From contig CM040085.1 in NCBI GenBank assembly GCA_022496805.1, forward strand, positions 22,721,811 to 22,785,810: a stretch of 64,000 bases of DNA, given 5' to 3'. The DNA comes from Pohlia nutans (Eukaryota > Streptophyta > Bryopsida > Bryales > Mniaceae). The position numbers and the translations under genes are program-made. This document shows positions 1-10,682 of this stretch, piece by piece. The notes beneath the pieces are model-generated. The model was not told the DNA's origin. It did no database searches and worked only from the letters and a program-made list of their open reading frames with translations. Each line of letters opens with the position of its first letter. Positions within the stretch are counted from its first letter, which is position 1.

Positions 1-77
1 AGTATAGCTTTCACAAAGACCACAAAGACCCACCATACAGTCAACAATATAGTATAGTCTCTTGGCAGACACTTGAG

Positions 78-372
78 TTGGCTGAAAACAGAAGAGGAGT
101 TGAAGAGGAGTTCCCTCTCTATAATTAAATTTTCTGACAACCATTGTTTATGAATAGTTCCCATGGTCGGGGCCCTTGGCTTGAGGGAGCGGATGGGAAC
201 TCTCCTTTAGCATTGGGGAGGTCACAAGTTTCACGCCCCGTGATGGCGCAGGATCTTACTTGAAATTATTCTTCAATTCACCATAGACTAGTTTTACCGT
301 CTTTTTGAACTCAAAACGAGATGAAGGTGAGTATGAGGTAAGTTTCCACTTTGAGACACTCTTTTCGGTTAA
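78..372. mobile_element. TTAA-flanked element, family N copy 1 (tRNA-like core)
   Basis: This is about 295 bp and closely similar to 47157-47453. The right end reads TTTTCGGTTAA; the left end is decayed (TTGGCTGAAAAC). The core around 170-250 has a GAGCGG block followed by AGGTCACAAGTTTCACG, which resembles the D-arm and T-arm promoter boxes of a tRNA, so an old tRNA-derived SINE segment may be trapped between inverted termini. No coding capacity is seen. Confidence 0.65.
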
Positions 373-643
373 CTCTACTGATAAACCTAATCTCAGAAGG
401 GGGGTTGCTAATGTAACATGCTCTAGTTCAAGTAGGCGACTTAGAAACTGTGTTATTTATAAGCATGGGCACCAATTTCTTGGAATTCCGCCAATATTGT
501 GATTAAAGAATACAAGTTGAATTCTAGATAGAGTGATTACCTCCACTTATTCTGATCCATTTCGGAGGGCTTACGCTGAAGCTGAGTGATGGAATTCGAA
601 TTCGAAGATTGCCGAAAATGAATGTCTCAACGTACCGTTGTGA

Positions 644-825
644 CACTACAAGCAGAGGCGTCGTTTCTCACTTTGGAGGATCTTGTTCATTGTTGCTTTT
701 TACTGTACATGTTTGTCCTGCGTAACGAATAGCACTCACCAAGTCCAACCAAAAAATTGGTGAGTGCGAAGTGGTGTTGTTTGACTCATAGAGGGAGTGA
801 AAAGCTACGTCTTCTCCTTGTAGTG
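644..825 (+). mobile_element. CACTA-terminus MITE, family V copy 1
   Basis: The element starts CACTACAAG and ends CTTGTAGTG, and is flanked by the direct 3-bp repeat TGA on both sides (641-643, 826-828). A second copy lies in inverted orientation at 972-1156. CACTA termini with a 3-bp target duplication are the signature of the CMC/En-Spm superfamily. It is non-coding. Confidence 0.8.
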
Positions 826-971
826 TGACTTGTGAGGTCGACAAATGGATCAATAATGCTGAAACGTCACCCACTAGAGCTGTTGTTAAATGAATTATGA
901 ATATAATTCAATAGTAGCTCAAACTTTTTGGAGCTTACTTTTGGAACTACTATGTGGTTTGTATGACGTAG

Positions 972-1156
972 CACTACAAGGGGAAGGCGTCGCTTTTCAC
1001 TCCTTTGAGTCAAACGGCGCCACTTTGCACTAACCAATTTTTTTGTTGGACTTGGTGAGTGCGATTCGTCACGTAGGACAAGCTTGTACAGTGACAATGA
1101 AAAGCGACAATGAACGGGATCCTCCAGAGTGAGAAACGACGCCTCTGCTTGTAGTG
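972..1156 (-). mobile_element. CACTA-terminus MITE, family V copy 2
   Basis: Inverted relative of 644-825 with CACTACAAG and CTTGTAGTG ends. Its own 3-bp target duplication TAG (969-971 and 1157-1159) differs from the TGA of copy 1, so the two are independent insertions and not one palindromic duplication. Confidence 0.8.
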
Positions 1157-1322
1157 TAGGATATTGCATTGTGGAGTTCTAATACAATTTTGATGGAATT
1201 CATTTATCAGGTTCGAGTCCCTCGTTCACAACCTCATCCTTCTATTCCATACAAACCAACGCCAGTGAGAGCGCCTTGTTTACGTTCCACTGAGCTTGCA
1301 ACAAACCAACTTACAACGGTTT

Positions 1323-1560
1323 TTAACCCCTACAAGACCAAGAAGCCCAAATTGGGCCTCATGTTTTTTTAGCATTTTTGAGTAGATTCTAAGTAGAGTT
1401 TCTTTTGTTCAATTTTATTCATGTTTTGATCAATGCATGCAATGTTCTTCACTGTTTTTGATGATATGAAATTTGGTCTCACTTCAATTATAATTTTCAA
1501 AATATGATCAATTGAATTTATCATTCCAAAACCATGAATCCTTGGTCCTTTAGGGGTTAA
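1323..1560 (+). mobile_element. TTAA-flanked MITE, family A copy 1
   Basis: This is 238 bp, from TTAACCCCTACAAGACCAAG to CTTGGTCCTTTAGGGGTTAA, so the ends are near-perfect inverted repeats including TTAA. Just inside the left end is the palindrome AGCCCAAATTGGGCCT. Full relatives are at 5707, 16930, 47882 and 55859. No ORF. Confidence 0.85.
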
Positions 1561-1864
1561 TTCGTGAATGGTTTCGTGCACACGGACGGACTCACTCACC
1601 ACACGGATGTATCAATCAGTTTCGTCATTATCCAATACACACTAGCAAGCACCCTGTACAACAACAGAACTTAGGTTTTCATCGTGAACTTTGGATGAGA
1701 AACTCGGATGATTTCGTGACATTGGTTGTGACGAATCATGTCACCTTAACGGATGAAAAACCGCATGAATAATGGATATGAAGAATGGATGTAAGTTCCC
1801 GGATTTAAAAACATGACCATTTTTGTGACAATGGGTAGTGACATCAGATCGTGACCATATGTAC

Positions 1865-2439
1865 TTGACCCTAAATGCCTAAAGCCCTCTCCAAATTCGG
1901 CAGTTTTGCAAGGATGCATTATAAAATGCAACTAAGAGGGATATTTTGAACTTGATGTGTGAATAAAAGTTGTACACTATGAATTTTTGATTCCATCCAT
2001 ACGGTTAGATCTATGCTTGCTATCACCATTATTTTTGTATAAAATTTGAAACTTAAAATTCAAAATTCTTTTGTAATTCAATTATAAGTAAGAAATTGAC
2101 AATATGTACATGAAATTTGTTATGATTGGTTGACATGTAATACTCTAAGTGTAGTGATTTTTGGAGATTTTTTGGTTGCTTAATTTTATTAGTTGACTTT
2201 TTTAAGAGCACTTTTACACTGAAATCTTTGAAATTTTGGTGCATCACTACAACATGAAATGAGGCATAAAAATTTCACAAATCATCCCCTTTCTAATCGG
2301 ATCACACATGCATGAAGCTAACTTCCCATAGAGTCTGTAGTAAAAAATCCACACTACAAAAAATGCATGACGGATGAGAAAACATGGATGAAATTTGTAC
2401 ATCGTCCAAAATATGAACGCTCAGGCAGTTAAGGGTTAA
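1865..2439 (+). mobile_element. TTAA-type element, family B copy 1
   Basis: About 575 bp, alignable along its length with 9205-9781 and, in reverse, with 13632-14206. The left end is degenerate (TTGACCCTAAATGCC) and the right end reads AAGGGTTAA. Shared internal landmarks include GGATATTTTGAACTTGAT near the left and GAGGCATAAAAATTTCAC near the right. Non-coding. Confidence 0.75.
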
Positions 2440-2683
2440 TACAATAGATGACCATTGAGATGTATAACAAAATTCCTCACAAGCCAAATGCATGTTGTCT
2501 CTCTGGATGTTGTGGCAGAGGATTCAAAAGGAATTTTTGGCATTGACAAAAGGACATGAGTATGCGCTTGAAATACATTTGTGTATTGAATAATGGCATA
2601 GTATTTGTGCTTTCATGATCAGTTCCAATAAGGGATCAACTGTATGATTGTGCTTGTATATGACTGGTTATATATAACTAAAT

Positions 2684-2722
2684 GCCGGCCTCGAAAGAGG
2701 ACCAGAGTTTCTATCTATCTAA
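2684..2722 (+). repeat. Dispersed 3' tail with TATC repeats, copy 1
   Basis: A segment reading CCTCGAAAGAGGACCAGAGT followed by TTCTATCTATCTAA recurs in reverse at 24262 and 44044. A short tetranucleotide tail after a conserved end is typical of LINE- or SINE-type 3' ends. The 5' extent is not clear. Confidence 0.5.
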
Positions 2723-3706
2723 CTAAATGCCTGACTCATTGCCTCTGCCATTATCAATCTCATTCTACACTTCCGGCATGGATATTGGAATACCATTATT
2801 TATGCTTCTTACGAACTTGAATCCAAGTCATCCGACCTCATCTTCACTTGTCAATGTGGAATTGTTTTCTTAATCATTTCCGGACACAAATGGAAACCAC
2901 ATGACGTCCTTTAGTAGGGCATATCCTCCGAGTGCTTGAATGGAATCCAATGCTTTGATGCTGATGAGAAAAAAATAGAATTGGAATAGGTGAAATATTT
3001 TCTTGACAGATGTTCTGAGTTGTGAGAGGTTCATCTCTCGTTGACTACTGCTTCCTTGTTTACATACATGAGCTTTTGTGTCACTCACAATGGTCATACT
3101 GCTTTGAAGGTACTAAAACCCACTCTAAAGACTGTCAGGTGAAGTATGCTTAGTCATATTCCTCAAAGGTGATTCCAACATTCTACAAAACCCCTGATGC
3201 ATGTGTTGCAGAATGTCCACAGAAAATACGCACCAAGTAATCTTAAGTCATTGCTAAAATTCAAAAGCTCCATATATTATTCGCTGGTACAACTTAGCTC
3301 ATCAGAACTCAATCAAAATGAACCCACAATTTCAGTGTCCCAGACGAAGCAGCTCAGAGAGCTTCCATCAGAAATAGTTCAAGTCCAAAAAGATAGCAAC
3401 ATAAGCGTTATTGATACAGGGAATTAGCACCCCATCCACTGATCGGAAAGTTCAAATTCACAGCCCATCCATTCAAAACCATCAAACTTGACACTGCCAT
3501 TTACATAATTGATGTAAATGAGGGTCGGATTTAAATACTGGCAATGCTGGTTTCAGTGCATCAAGGGTGACGGATTGAACAGTGTCATTTACACGCTTGT
3601 TTCAGTGAATGAGGGTCTGCTTTACTGATGGGCTCGAAATTTACATAAGAGAAAAAATACCAGCAATCAAACAGAAACTTGTTATACAAGCGAAGCAATA
3701 AATGGT
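2723..3706. other. Intergenic, downstream of LHCB3
   Basis: No element ends, convincing ORF or RNA gene was seen. The last 100 bp should hold the 3' UTR of the minus-strand LHCB3 gene; no clear AATAAA was found in its orientation. Confidence 0.4.
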
Positions 3707-5065
3707 CTAGTTGCCGGGGGTGAAGTTGGTGGCATAAGCCCAGGCGTTGTTAGCCACGGGGTTGTCCAAGTGGTCCAAGAGGTTCTGCAGGGGACCCTTG
3801 CCAGTGACAATGGCCTGCACGAAGAATCCGAACATGGAGAACATAGCCAAGCGGCCATTCTTGAGCTCCTTCACCTTCAATTCAGCCAGAGTCTCGGGGT
3901 CATCAGCCAAGCCCAAGGGGTCGAAGTACTTGCCTCCGGGGTAAAGGTCACCACCCTCACCCACGCCCGCAAGACCGCTGGTTCGGTAGCCTTCCACCGC
4001 GCCCATGAGCACCACCTGCACTGCCCACACGGCCAGAATACTCTGGGCGTGCACCAGGTTGGGGTTTCCCAGATAGTCCAAGCCTCCCTCGCTGAAGATC
4101 TGCGCTCCGGCCTTGAACCACACGGGCTCCTTGAATGTCACGCCGGAGTACTTCTGCAGAACCTCGGGCAGGATGCAGCCCAAAGCTCCCAGCATTGCCC
4201 ACCTGGAGTGGATCAACTGCACATACAAAGAAAGAATTTCAGACACCATATCCATTTAGTACATTTAAAACGCTGTAGCCCACACAAAACTATTACCCAA
4301 CTCCAGAATCAGAGAAAATGCATTTACATTGAAATTCTAGCACGTTTAGAGGTCATAGCCACAACCATTGAAACGCCATAACCGACTCAAGACTCTTCCA
4401 GAGCAACTGCACTAGCCATCGGATGGCTTAGCCAGACGGATTCAGAAGCAAAAGCAGTAAAACTGCAGCACATTCAGAAGCCATATGCACAACAATTGAC
4501 AGATGTAACCAACACAAGACCGTAGTACAATGCAGTAACTGCGTGAAAACTCCATTGCCAGAAAGATTCGAACCAATTGCCCTATTGTTTCCGAGATATC
4601 GAATGTGAAAGATCCTAGTAAGATCCTAGTAAGCATTCAGTACCTCAAGAGCACGGTTGCGAGCGAATGACTCGGGGTCGGCGGAGAGTCCAGCAGTGTC
4701 CCAGCCATAGTCACCGGGGAACTCACCCTTCAAGTAGGAAGGAGTGGCGCCGGAGAACGGACCCAAGAACTGGGGTCTGTCAGGGCCATACCTGCAGGTA
4801 CAATCACAGATCTACTCAGAAATGCTCACAGAGGCGAGGGCAATGACACGATTGCCAAACAGACGGTCATCGCTCGATCAGTGAGGAAATAGAAGATCGA
4901 AATGGGAGTAGTACAGTACCAGTAGCTGCCGCTGCTGGAGCTGGAGGCCTTGCGCATGACAAGACGAGCCTGGCTGGTGCCCACCTTGCGCACGAGCTCA
5001 TTGGCAGGCTGCAGCAGGGACTGGCCTGCCAAGGCGGTGGAAGCGCATGCGGTCGCGGCGGCCAT
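3707..5065 (-). CDS. LHCB3: Light-harvesting chlorophyll a/b-binding protein, LHCB3 type
   Basis: Antenna protein of photosystem II that binds chlorophyll a/b in thylakoid LHCII trimers. Three exons join in frame: 5065-4920, 4791-4644 and 4216-3707, with GT-AG introns of 128 and 427 bp, giving 267 aa. Residues 1-38 look like a plastid transit peptide. The trimerisation motif WYGPDR is at 49-54, its W codon split by intron 1. Helix B has E98, H101, R103 and helix A has E215, N218, R220, the ExxHxR/ExxNxR chlorophyll-ligand motifs. [18 protein letters not shown] begins at 139. PEVLQK (116-120) and [18 protein letters not shown] (183-200) match LHCB3 better than LHCB1/2. The serine-rich [10 protein letters not shown] before the trimer motif is unusual. 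The start at 5065 is the only Met giving a normal transit peptide. No internal stop; it looks functional. Confidence 0.93.
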
Positions 5066-5156
5066 GGCTGCTAGCTGCAGCTGGAAACTCGATCGAGGTA
5101 TGGATTGCTTGCAAGAGGGTGAGCTGCGGGGAGATCAAAAGGCCGAGCAAGCTCAT

Positions 5157-5272
5157 GAAATAACCAAGAGTGGGAAGAAAAGCCGGAGAAGAAAACCATG
5201 CATGGCGGACAATCGTCGCCCAGGATCGGAGAGCAACGAGCGATTGGCAGCATGGTGCTACACTGGATAAGG
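5157..5272 (-). promoter_or_regulatory. LHCB3 promoter: I-box, CCAAT and weak TATA-like motifs
   Basis: Upstream of the LHCB3 start, going towards the gene, are a GATAAGG I-box (5266-5272, written on the plus strand), a CCAAT box on the coding strand (5243-5247) and a TTATTTC TATA-like site (5157-5163), about 95 bp before the ATG. A GATA/CCAAT pair is the known light-responsive arrangement of Cab/Lhcb promoters. The TATA assignment is weak. Confidence 0.45.
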
Positions 5273-5706
5273 TCAGATGTCGACGGACGGACGGACCTGG
5301 GGGACTTCTCGTCCACTGACGGAGGAGCTACAAGTGGACGAACGACGGACGAATGTAGCAGCTTCCAAGTTTCCGCCAATCCACTCTCTGGCATCCTACG
5401 AAACTGATCTTCCCTCTGGCCACGGGTTCAAACCTCATGCTTCTCGTTTGTTGAAAACAATAAATATATATTTAAAAAAGGGTTTCGTATATAATTATAT
5501 TATTTTTGAAAACGCCTAAATTTTAGAAAATTCAATTTTCCGATTTTTTAAGATTCCAATTTTTTTTAAATTAACATGGATATTTTACGAAAAATTCTTA
5601 TATTTTGGGATTGTCAAATTTAAAAATCTAAATTAAAATAATTATTTGTTTCAAAAGTGCAGAAATTGAAAAGGTAGTATAGTATCCTTACAAACAGTTT
5701 TTTAGC
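5273..5706. other. Upstream region of LHCB3
   Basis: The first 150 bp is GC-rich with short GGACGGAC-like repeats (about 5280-5350). A GGGTTCAAACCTC box at 5428 resembles a tRNA B-box without any tRNA around it. The rest is AT-rich. Confidence 0.3.
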
Positions 5707-5945
5707 TTAATCCCTAAAGGACCAAGAAGCCCAAATTGGGCCTCGTGTTATTTTAGCCTTATTGAGTACATCCTATGTGGACTTCTTTTTGTTAAATTTA
5801 TTATGTTTTTTGACCAAGCATATGCAATGTTATTCACGGATTTTGATGATATAAGATATGGTTCAATCTAAATTTTATTTTTCACAATATGATCTAATTG
5901 AGTTTGTCATTTTAATACCATAATCATTGGTCCTTTAGGAGTTAA
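5707..5945 (+). mobile_element. TTAA-flanked MITE, family A copy 2
   Basis: This is 239 bp, from TTAATCCCTAAAGGACCAAG to TTGGTCCTTTAGGAGTTAA, with the subterminal palindrome AGCCCAAATTGGGCCT. It lies about 640 bp upstream of the LHCB3 start codon. Confidence 0.85.
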
Positions 5946-6097
5946 GGCAAACCAATGCTTAGGAAGATTCTACGTTGACTCGTGTTGGAGTTTAGCTTCA
6001 CAATTCTAGTGGCAGAACGATCCTTACGTGCAATCATGCATGTACAATCAATGTCATATAATAAACTAGACTAGTGTAGCCTAGTGTAGTTGGCCCA

Positions 6098-6245
6098 GAT
6101 GTTTCCCTTGCTCCCCATGCTCCATGTATTCCCGTGCATTTTAATGTTCCCCATACTTTTAATTTTGCTCCCCATGTTCCTTGTGTTCCTAGCACTCCTT
6201 GTGCTCCCCGTGTTCTACATGCTCCCCGTATTTATGTCCGTTCCA
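6098..6245. repeat. Degenerate short tandem repeat, unit like TGCTCCCCATGT
   Basis: About a dozen imperfect repeats of roughly 10-13 bp built on GCTCCCC(A/G)TG. Any reading frame through it is a by-product of the repeat. Confidence 0.6.
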
Positions 6246-6633
6246 TGTGCTTTTGCTTCAACTTTTGCTTTTAATTCAATTTATGGTAACAAAATTCGTT
6301 TAAAAATCCATGACATTCACAATGTAGGTCCAAAAGCTACAAAACAATTTCATTGCAATCCTACTCATGCATCAAGAGTTTTTCAACAATGCCAAGAATG
6401 ACATAAAAATTTCCCATGTTTCACTTTCATCATTTAATTCAATTTATGGTGATGTAATTCGATTAAAAATCCATAACTTTCATACCATAGGTCCTAACAC
6501 AACAAATCAAACTTGGTCCACCCCTCCTTGTCAAAAGCTTTCCGAGGGTACCAAGAACTCGACCAACGAAAGCACGGTCAAGGAGATCTCAACCTATCAA
6601 AACAAACAAACAACCTTCCTTAATGTATAGATG

Positions 6634-6700
6634 TTAACCCTCAAAGGACATACTAAGCCCCACGGGCTTGTTTTCTTTTGGAGAGAGTCTTGCTCATAAC
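6634..6700. mobile_element. TTAA-type element terminus, family L-like remnant
   Basis: TTAACCCTCAAAGGACATAC is followed by the hairpin AAGCCCCACGGGCTT. This resembles the inverted right end of 45916-46786. No partner end was found, so it is a remnant. Confidence 0.4.
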
Positions 6701-6985
6701 TTCTACTATGTTGAACCAAATGGGGTTTTTTAAATGCCAAAACGAACATATTTAAAGCATCTATACTTCTTTAGGATAAAACCAAAGTAAATTAAAAAGA
6801 GAATCATGCTTGAAATGCAATTTAAAAGAGTTTTTGGGTGTGAGAAACATGAAAGCCATGTCCTTTAAAGGTTGATACGAAACCAATGAACTGAAGAGAG
6901 AGAGAGATGAACTCTCTGGACTCATCAATTCAAATAAAATTCTGGAGATGAAAAATCCAAAATGCAAGAGCACCCTAACAACGTC

Positions 6986-8774
6986 CAATTCCCTATTTTG
7001 CACTTGGCCATATAATCATGCACTTGGCTTTTGGGCACAATAAAAATTCAAATCGGTAGAAATTGCATGAAAATTTTGGCCAATTTTTTTCTCACATAGA
7101 TTTGGTTGCAAAAAGGCTAAATTGCAAATTCTTGAAAATTGTCAACTCTTTTTTTTTGAAAAAGCCATTACTTGTGCTTTGAATATTTTCGAATTGGATT
7201 CTATACGCAACGAAACTCTCCTTTGAAATTGATCTTGACACATAGTATGTTAGAAAAATACATGAGGTTAGAGTTCTCAAACAACATGTTAAGTACACAT
7301 CTTACAAAACCATATAAACATATTATAAGCAATTGGAAGTAGGTCACAAATAGACAAATATGTTTTAAATATGCTTTTTAGTACACAAAAACAGTGTACA
7401 GGTTTACAATTTATAAGAATAGTACAAACTTTTAAATCACTACCTTGACAACTAAACTAAAAAACCACATACTATACAGTAATGTACTCATCTACTCTAG
7501 TAAGCATCTAGTTCATTTTGCAACCTCTTGTCGCCCATGCCTTCAATATGCATTGCAACATATTCAAGTATGTGCAACTTTGCTTCATTTGGAATAGTGA
7601 TTTGCTTCATCCACACGTAATCATATAGCACCGTTGTTGCAGCCGTTGCTTCCTTCCTCCAAATAGCAACTCCATCATCACATTTCTTTACAGTGTTATC
7701 AAAATAGATTGTCCAACCTCTTGGAACAAACTTATGAGAACAACGAGCCGAGCGATTCACTCCTCTATACAAAGTCCATGGGATTCCACATGAACAACAT
7801 CGTTGTCAACTCCAATAGGACTTCCAAATGCACTGAGAAAAAGGGAGAAAAAGAATGCGCGACCATGCACCCTCAACCACCTGCACAAAAAACTAAAACA
7901 AAAAAATCATTAAACATCTATCTATCTATCTACTTTTTGCGGGTCGCTAATGATGCATAGCTGCCCCTTTGCTTTCTTCTGCGGCCATGGGAGCATGGAA
8001 GAACATATTGATGTTCTTTTGAGGAGAGGAAGAAAGAGGGTCCGCTTGCGCAAACCCTCAGCCATGGAAAACCTGGAAAAAAATTAAAAATTAAAAATTA
8101 AATTGGGGCGTAGCAGAGGGGCTGAGAGTACGCGGCAGCGCACCCTTTGTCCTCCAACCCTCAAGAGAACATGCATATGTTCTTCCATACCCTCTCATAA
8201 CCGCCTCATTAGTATATAAGGCGGCGATGGGAGCATGAAAGAACATATTTATGTTCTTTTGAGGAGAGGACAAAGGAAGGTCCACGCGCGTGGACCCTCA
8301 GCCCTGAAAAACTTGGAAAATAATTAAAAATAAAAAATCTTTATTTATTTATTTTTTGGACGTGGCCCAGGGACTGAAGATACGCGACATTTGAATGTTG
8401 TTTTGAAGGCTGGAGAAAAGAGCCACACACCATTATGTACTTTTTTGGCACACAAAAGAAGAAATAAGAAAAAGGAAAATAAAATAAGTAAATTCATGTC
8501 TTCTTCCATACACTCAAGTAGCAGTGTTATAGTGTCTTAATCTATTCAAATTTTGTAATAGTTTTTAAATAGTCAATCGTGCAATTTTAAAAATAAATGA
8601 AACTCAAATATTTGTTATAAAAAAATTGAAATATTAGTGTTTTATCGCAATATACTACAAATTTCAACAAAGAAAGAAATCGATGTTTTTTAGTCAACCT
8701 TTCTGATAAGTTTTTTTTAGCACAATTAGGTCCGGAAATGATTGCACTTGGCCGATTGCAAAAATAGGGAATTG
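6986..8774. mobile_element. Long TIR DNA element, family G copy 1
   Basis: The ends are inverted repeats: CAATTCCCTATTTTGCACTT at the left, and CAATTCCCTATTTTTGCA when the right end is complemented. The same ends bound 53532-54475, and the right half recurs at 24865-25589. Inside, a unit of about 240 bp with ATGGGAGCATG and GAGGAGAGGA is duplicated (around 7985 and 8225). A coding-like fragment is at 7497-7805. No target duplication is clear and no transposase is recognised, so the superfamily is open. Confidence 0.6.
7497..7805 (-). pseudogene. Coding-like fragment inside element G1, unrecognised
   Basis: An open minus-strand frame of about 103 codons ends at TAG (7497). It contains a Cys-rich start (RCCSCGIPW), then FVPRGWTIYFDN, VAIWRKEATAATTVLYDYVW and a tail ending LQNELDAY. 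Composition is protein-like, unlike the surrounding AT-rich noise, and there is no good ATG at its start, so it may be an exon piece. It could be host sequence captured by the element or a remnant of its own protein. I do not recognise the family. Confidence 0.4.
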
Positions 8775-8787
8775 CTTGTTAAACCCT

Positions 8788-9208
8788 TTAACCCCTAAAT
8801 GCCTAGAGCATTGTACTCACTTCTAGTAATTGTTTTATGAAAAAATTAATATGAGTTTTTTCTTACAAGATTTTATATTTGAAGACTTAACTCAATTGTT
8901 AACATGGCGTTGCCATTCAATGAATTTCTAACCCATCCAAAAAAAAGATATTAATTTCTAAAGTTCAAATTTGTCACCGGATTGAACCCCAAAAAATCTT
9001 CTTTTGCAACTTTGATCCTTATAATCTAAGAATCTAATGGTCACTTTGTTCTCAAATTTTGTGCTCACATGAAAATTCAAGTTGGGTATTAGATCTTACG
9101 GTTAAATGATGAAAAAACTAAAAAACATATGATTTCTTCTGCAACTTCCAAATGCTGCGTTTTTCATGGTTTTTTGTGAGTATACGGTCAAGGAATTTTA
9201 GGGGTTAA
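8788..9208. mobile_element. TTAA-flanked element, family C
   Basis: This is 421 bp, from TTAACCCCTAAATGCC to GGAATTTTAGGGGTTAA. Its right TTAA (9205-9208) is also the left TTAA of the next element, so the two elements abut through one shared target. Non-coding. Confidence 0.65.
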
Positions 9209-9781
9209 CTCCTAAATGCCTAGAGCCCTCTCCAGATTCGGCAGTTTTGCAAAGATGCATTATAAAATGCAACCTAGAGGGATATTTTGAACTTGATATA
9301 TTAATAAAAGTTGTACATTATGAATTTTAGATTCTATCCATACGGTTAGATCTATGATTGCTATTACCAATAATTTTGTATAAAATTTGAAACGTGAAAT
9401 TCAAAATTATTTTGTAATTCAATTACGAATAAGATATTGACAATATACGGATAAAATTCTTTGTGATTGGTTGAAATGTAATACTCTAAGTGTAGTGATT
9501 TTTGGAGATTTTTTGGTTGCTTAGTTTTATGAGTTGACTTTTTTTGGAGCATTTTAACACTGAAATCTTCAAAATTTTGGGTGAATCACTACAACATGAA
9601 ATGAGGCATAAAAAATTCACAAATCATCCCCTTTCTAATCGGATCACATGTGCATGAAGCTAACTTCCCATAGAATCTACAGTAAAAATTCCACACTGCA
9701 AAAAGTGCTTGACGGATGAGAATCTACGGATGAAATCTGTACATCGTCCAAAAAATGGACGCTTAGGCAGCTAGGGGTTAA
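9205..9781 (+). mobile_element. TTAA-flanked element, family B copy 2
   Basis: This is 577 bp, from TTAACTCCTAAATGCCTAG to CAGCTAGGGGTTAA. The subterminal sequence at the right contains the pair GTCCA / TGGAC (about 9747-9761), shared with family D. It aligns throughout with 1865-2439. Confidence 0.85.
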
Positions 9782-10682
9782 ATGTTGGTAAGATTGGACC
9801 GTTGGATTGAAAGATTATAGTATGTCTTTGAATCGTATAATGCACACTCAAAAATGAGATTTTGGAGGGTGTGTAGCTTCAAAGTTATATAAAATTTGGC
9901 TTAAATTTTCGAAAAGAAAAATAAAGTTGTTCAGTAATGACCTATGTCAACACCTCTCCATTGCAATCTTTCATGTCAAGAACTGACTCACACATAATTA
10001 TTGTGAATTTTATAAGTTAGAGGACAAAAAATTATACGTTAAAATATGAAAGGAATTAGTACATTGATGAAGATCGCAATACATACACTAATGGAACATG
10101 AACAGGAGAACACAATCCAAAAAAATATACAAAATAACAAACTTCCAAATACAAAAAATACAACATAGTACATGTGTTGTATCTATAAGTTTTTGTTGTA
10201 TTTTGGTGTTTTGTACATAGGTATTTTGTTAGTTGCACTACTCCAAATTAAATTTTTCTTTTTCTAGCAGATGTGTATTATCCCCAACTCTGAACTTTAT
10301 AACGCAAAATCCAATTCTTCACAGATTTTCCATTATTTTCGTTTTTGACTCATCGGTAACCACAATGTGGTTATCTAGGCACTAAAGGATTAAATATGTG
10401 AGACACAACCCTTTACAGCCTAGGACGTTTTTCCCATACATAATTTTTTCACAAACCACATGAGGTTCACATTGCTCATCTGGGGAGAACCGACCTTTAG
10501 TTACAAGTCAACCGGTTGAAATTCAAAATTGCTTAATTGAGTTCAAAATCTAAAAAAAACAATCGATCATTTTAGGAGAAAATCATAAAATATTCTCTAT
10601 TTTCTTAAGGCCTAGTCGAGAGAATGCTCCAGAAAATCAGTTGGTCCAAGAAAATGTAGAATCATAGCCAGACTGTGGTTTG
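9782..10682. other. AT-rich intergenic, nothing recognised
   Basis: No inverted termini, ORF or RNA gene is convincing here. A lone CTAAAGGATTAA at about 10383 could be a decayed TTAA-type end without a partner. Confidence 0.3.

Noticed and set aside
1205..1225. tRNA gene suggested by GGTTCGAGTCC
   Set aside because: Only the B-box-like motif is present; no acceptor, D or anticodon stem can be drawn around it. The same holds for 5428 and 21650.
1323..1560. CCCTAAA in the element termini as interstitial telomere sequence
   Set aside because: Only one heptamer occurs per end and always as part of an inverted terminus beside TTAA; there is no tandem array.
3770..4381. 203-codon plus-strand frame opposite LHCB3
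   Set aside because: It mirrors the high-GC LHCB3 exon 3 and has no protein-like family features; it is a shadow of the real gene.
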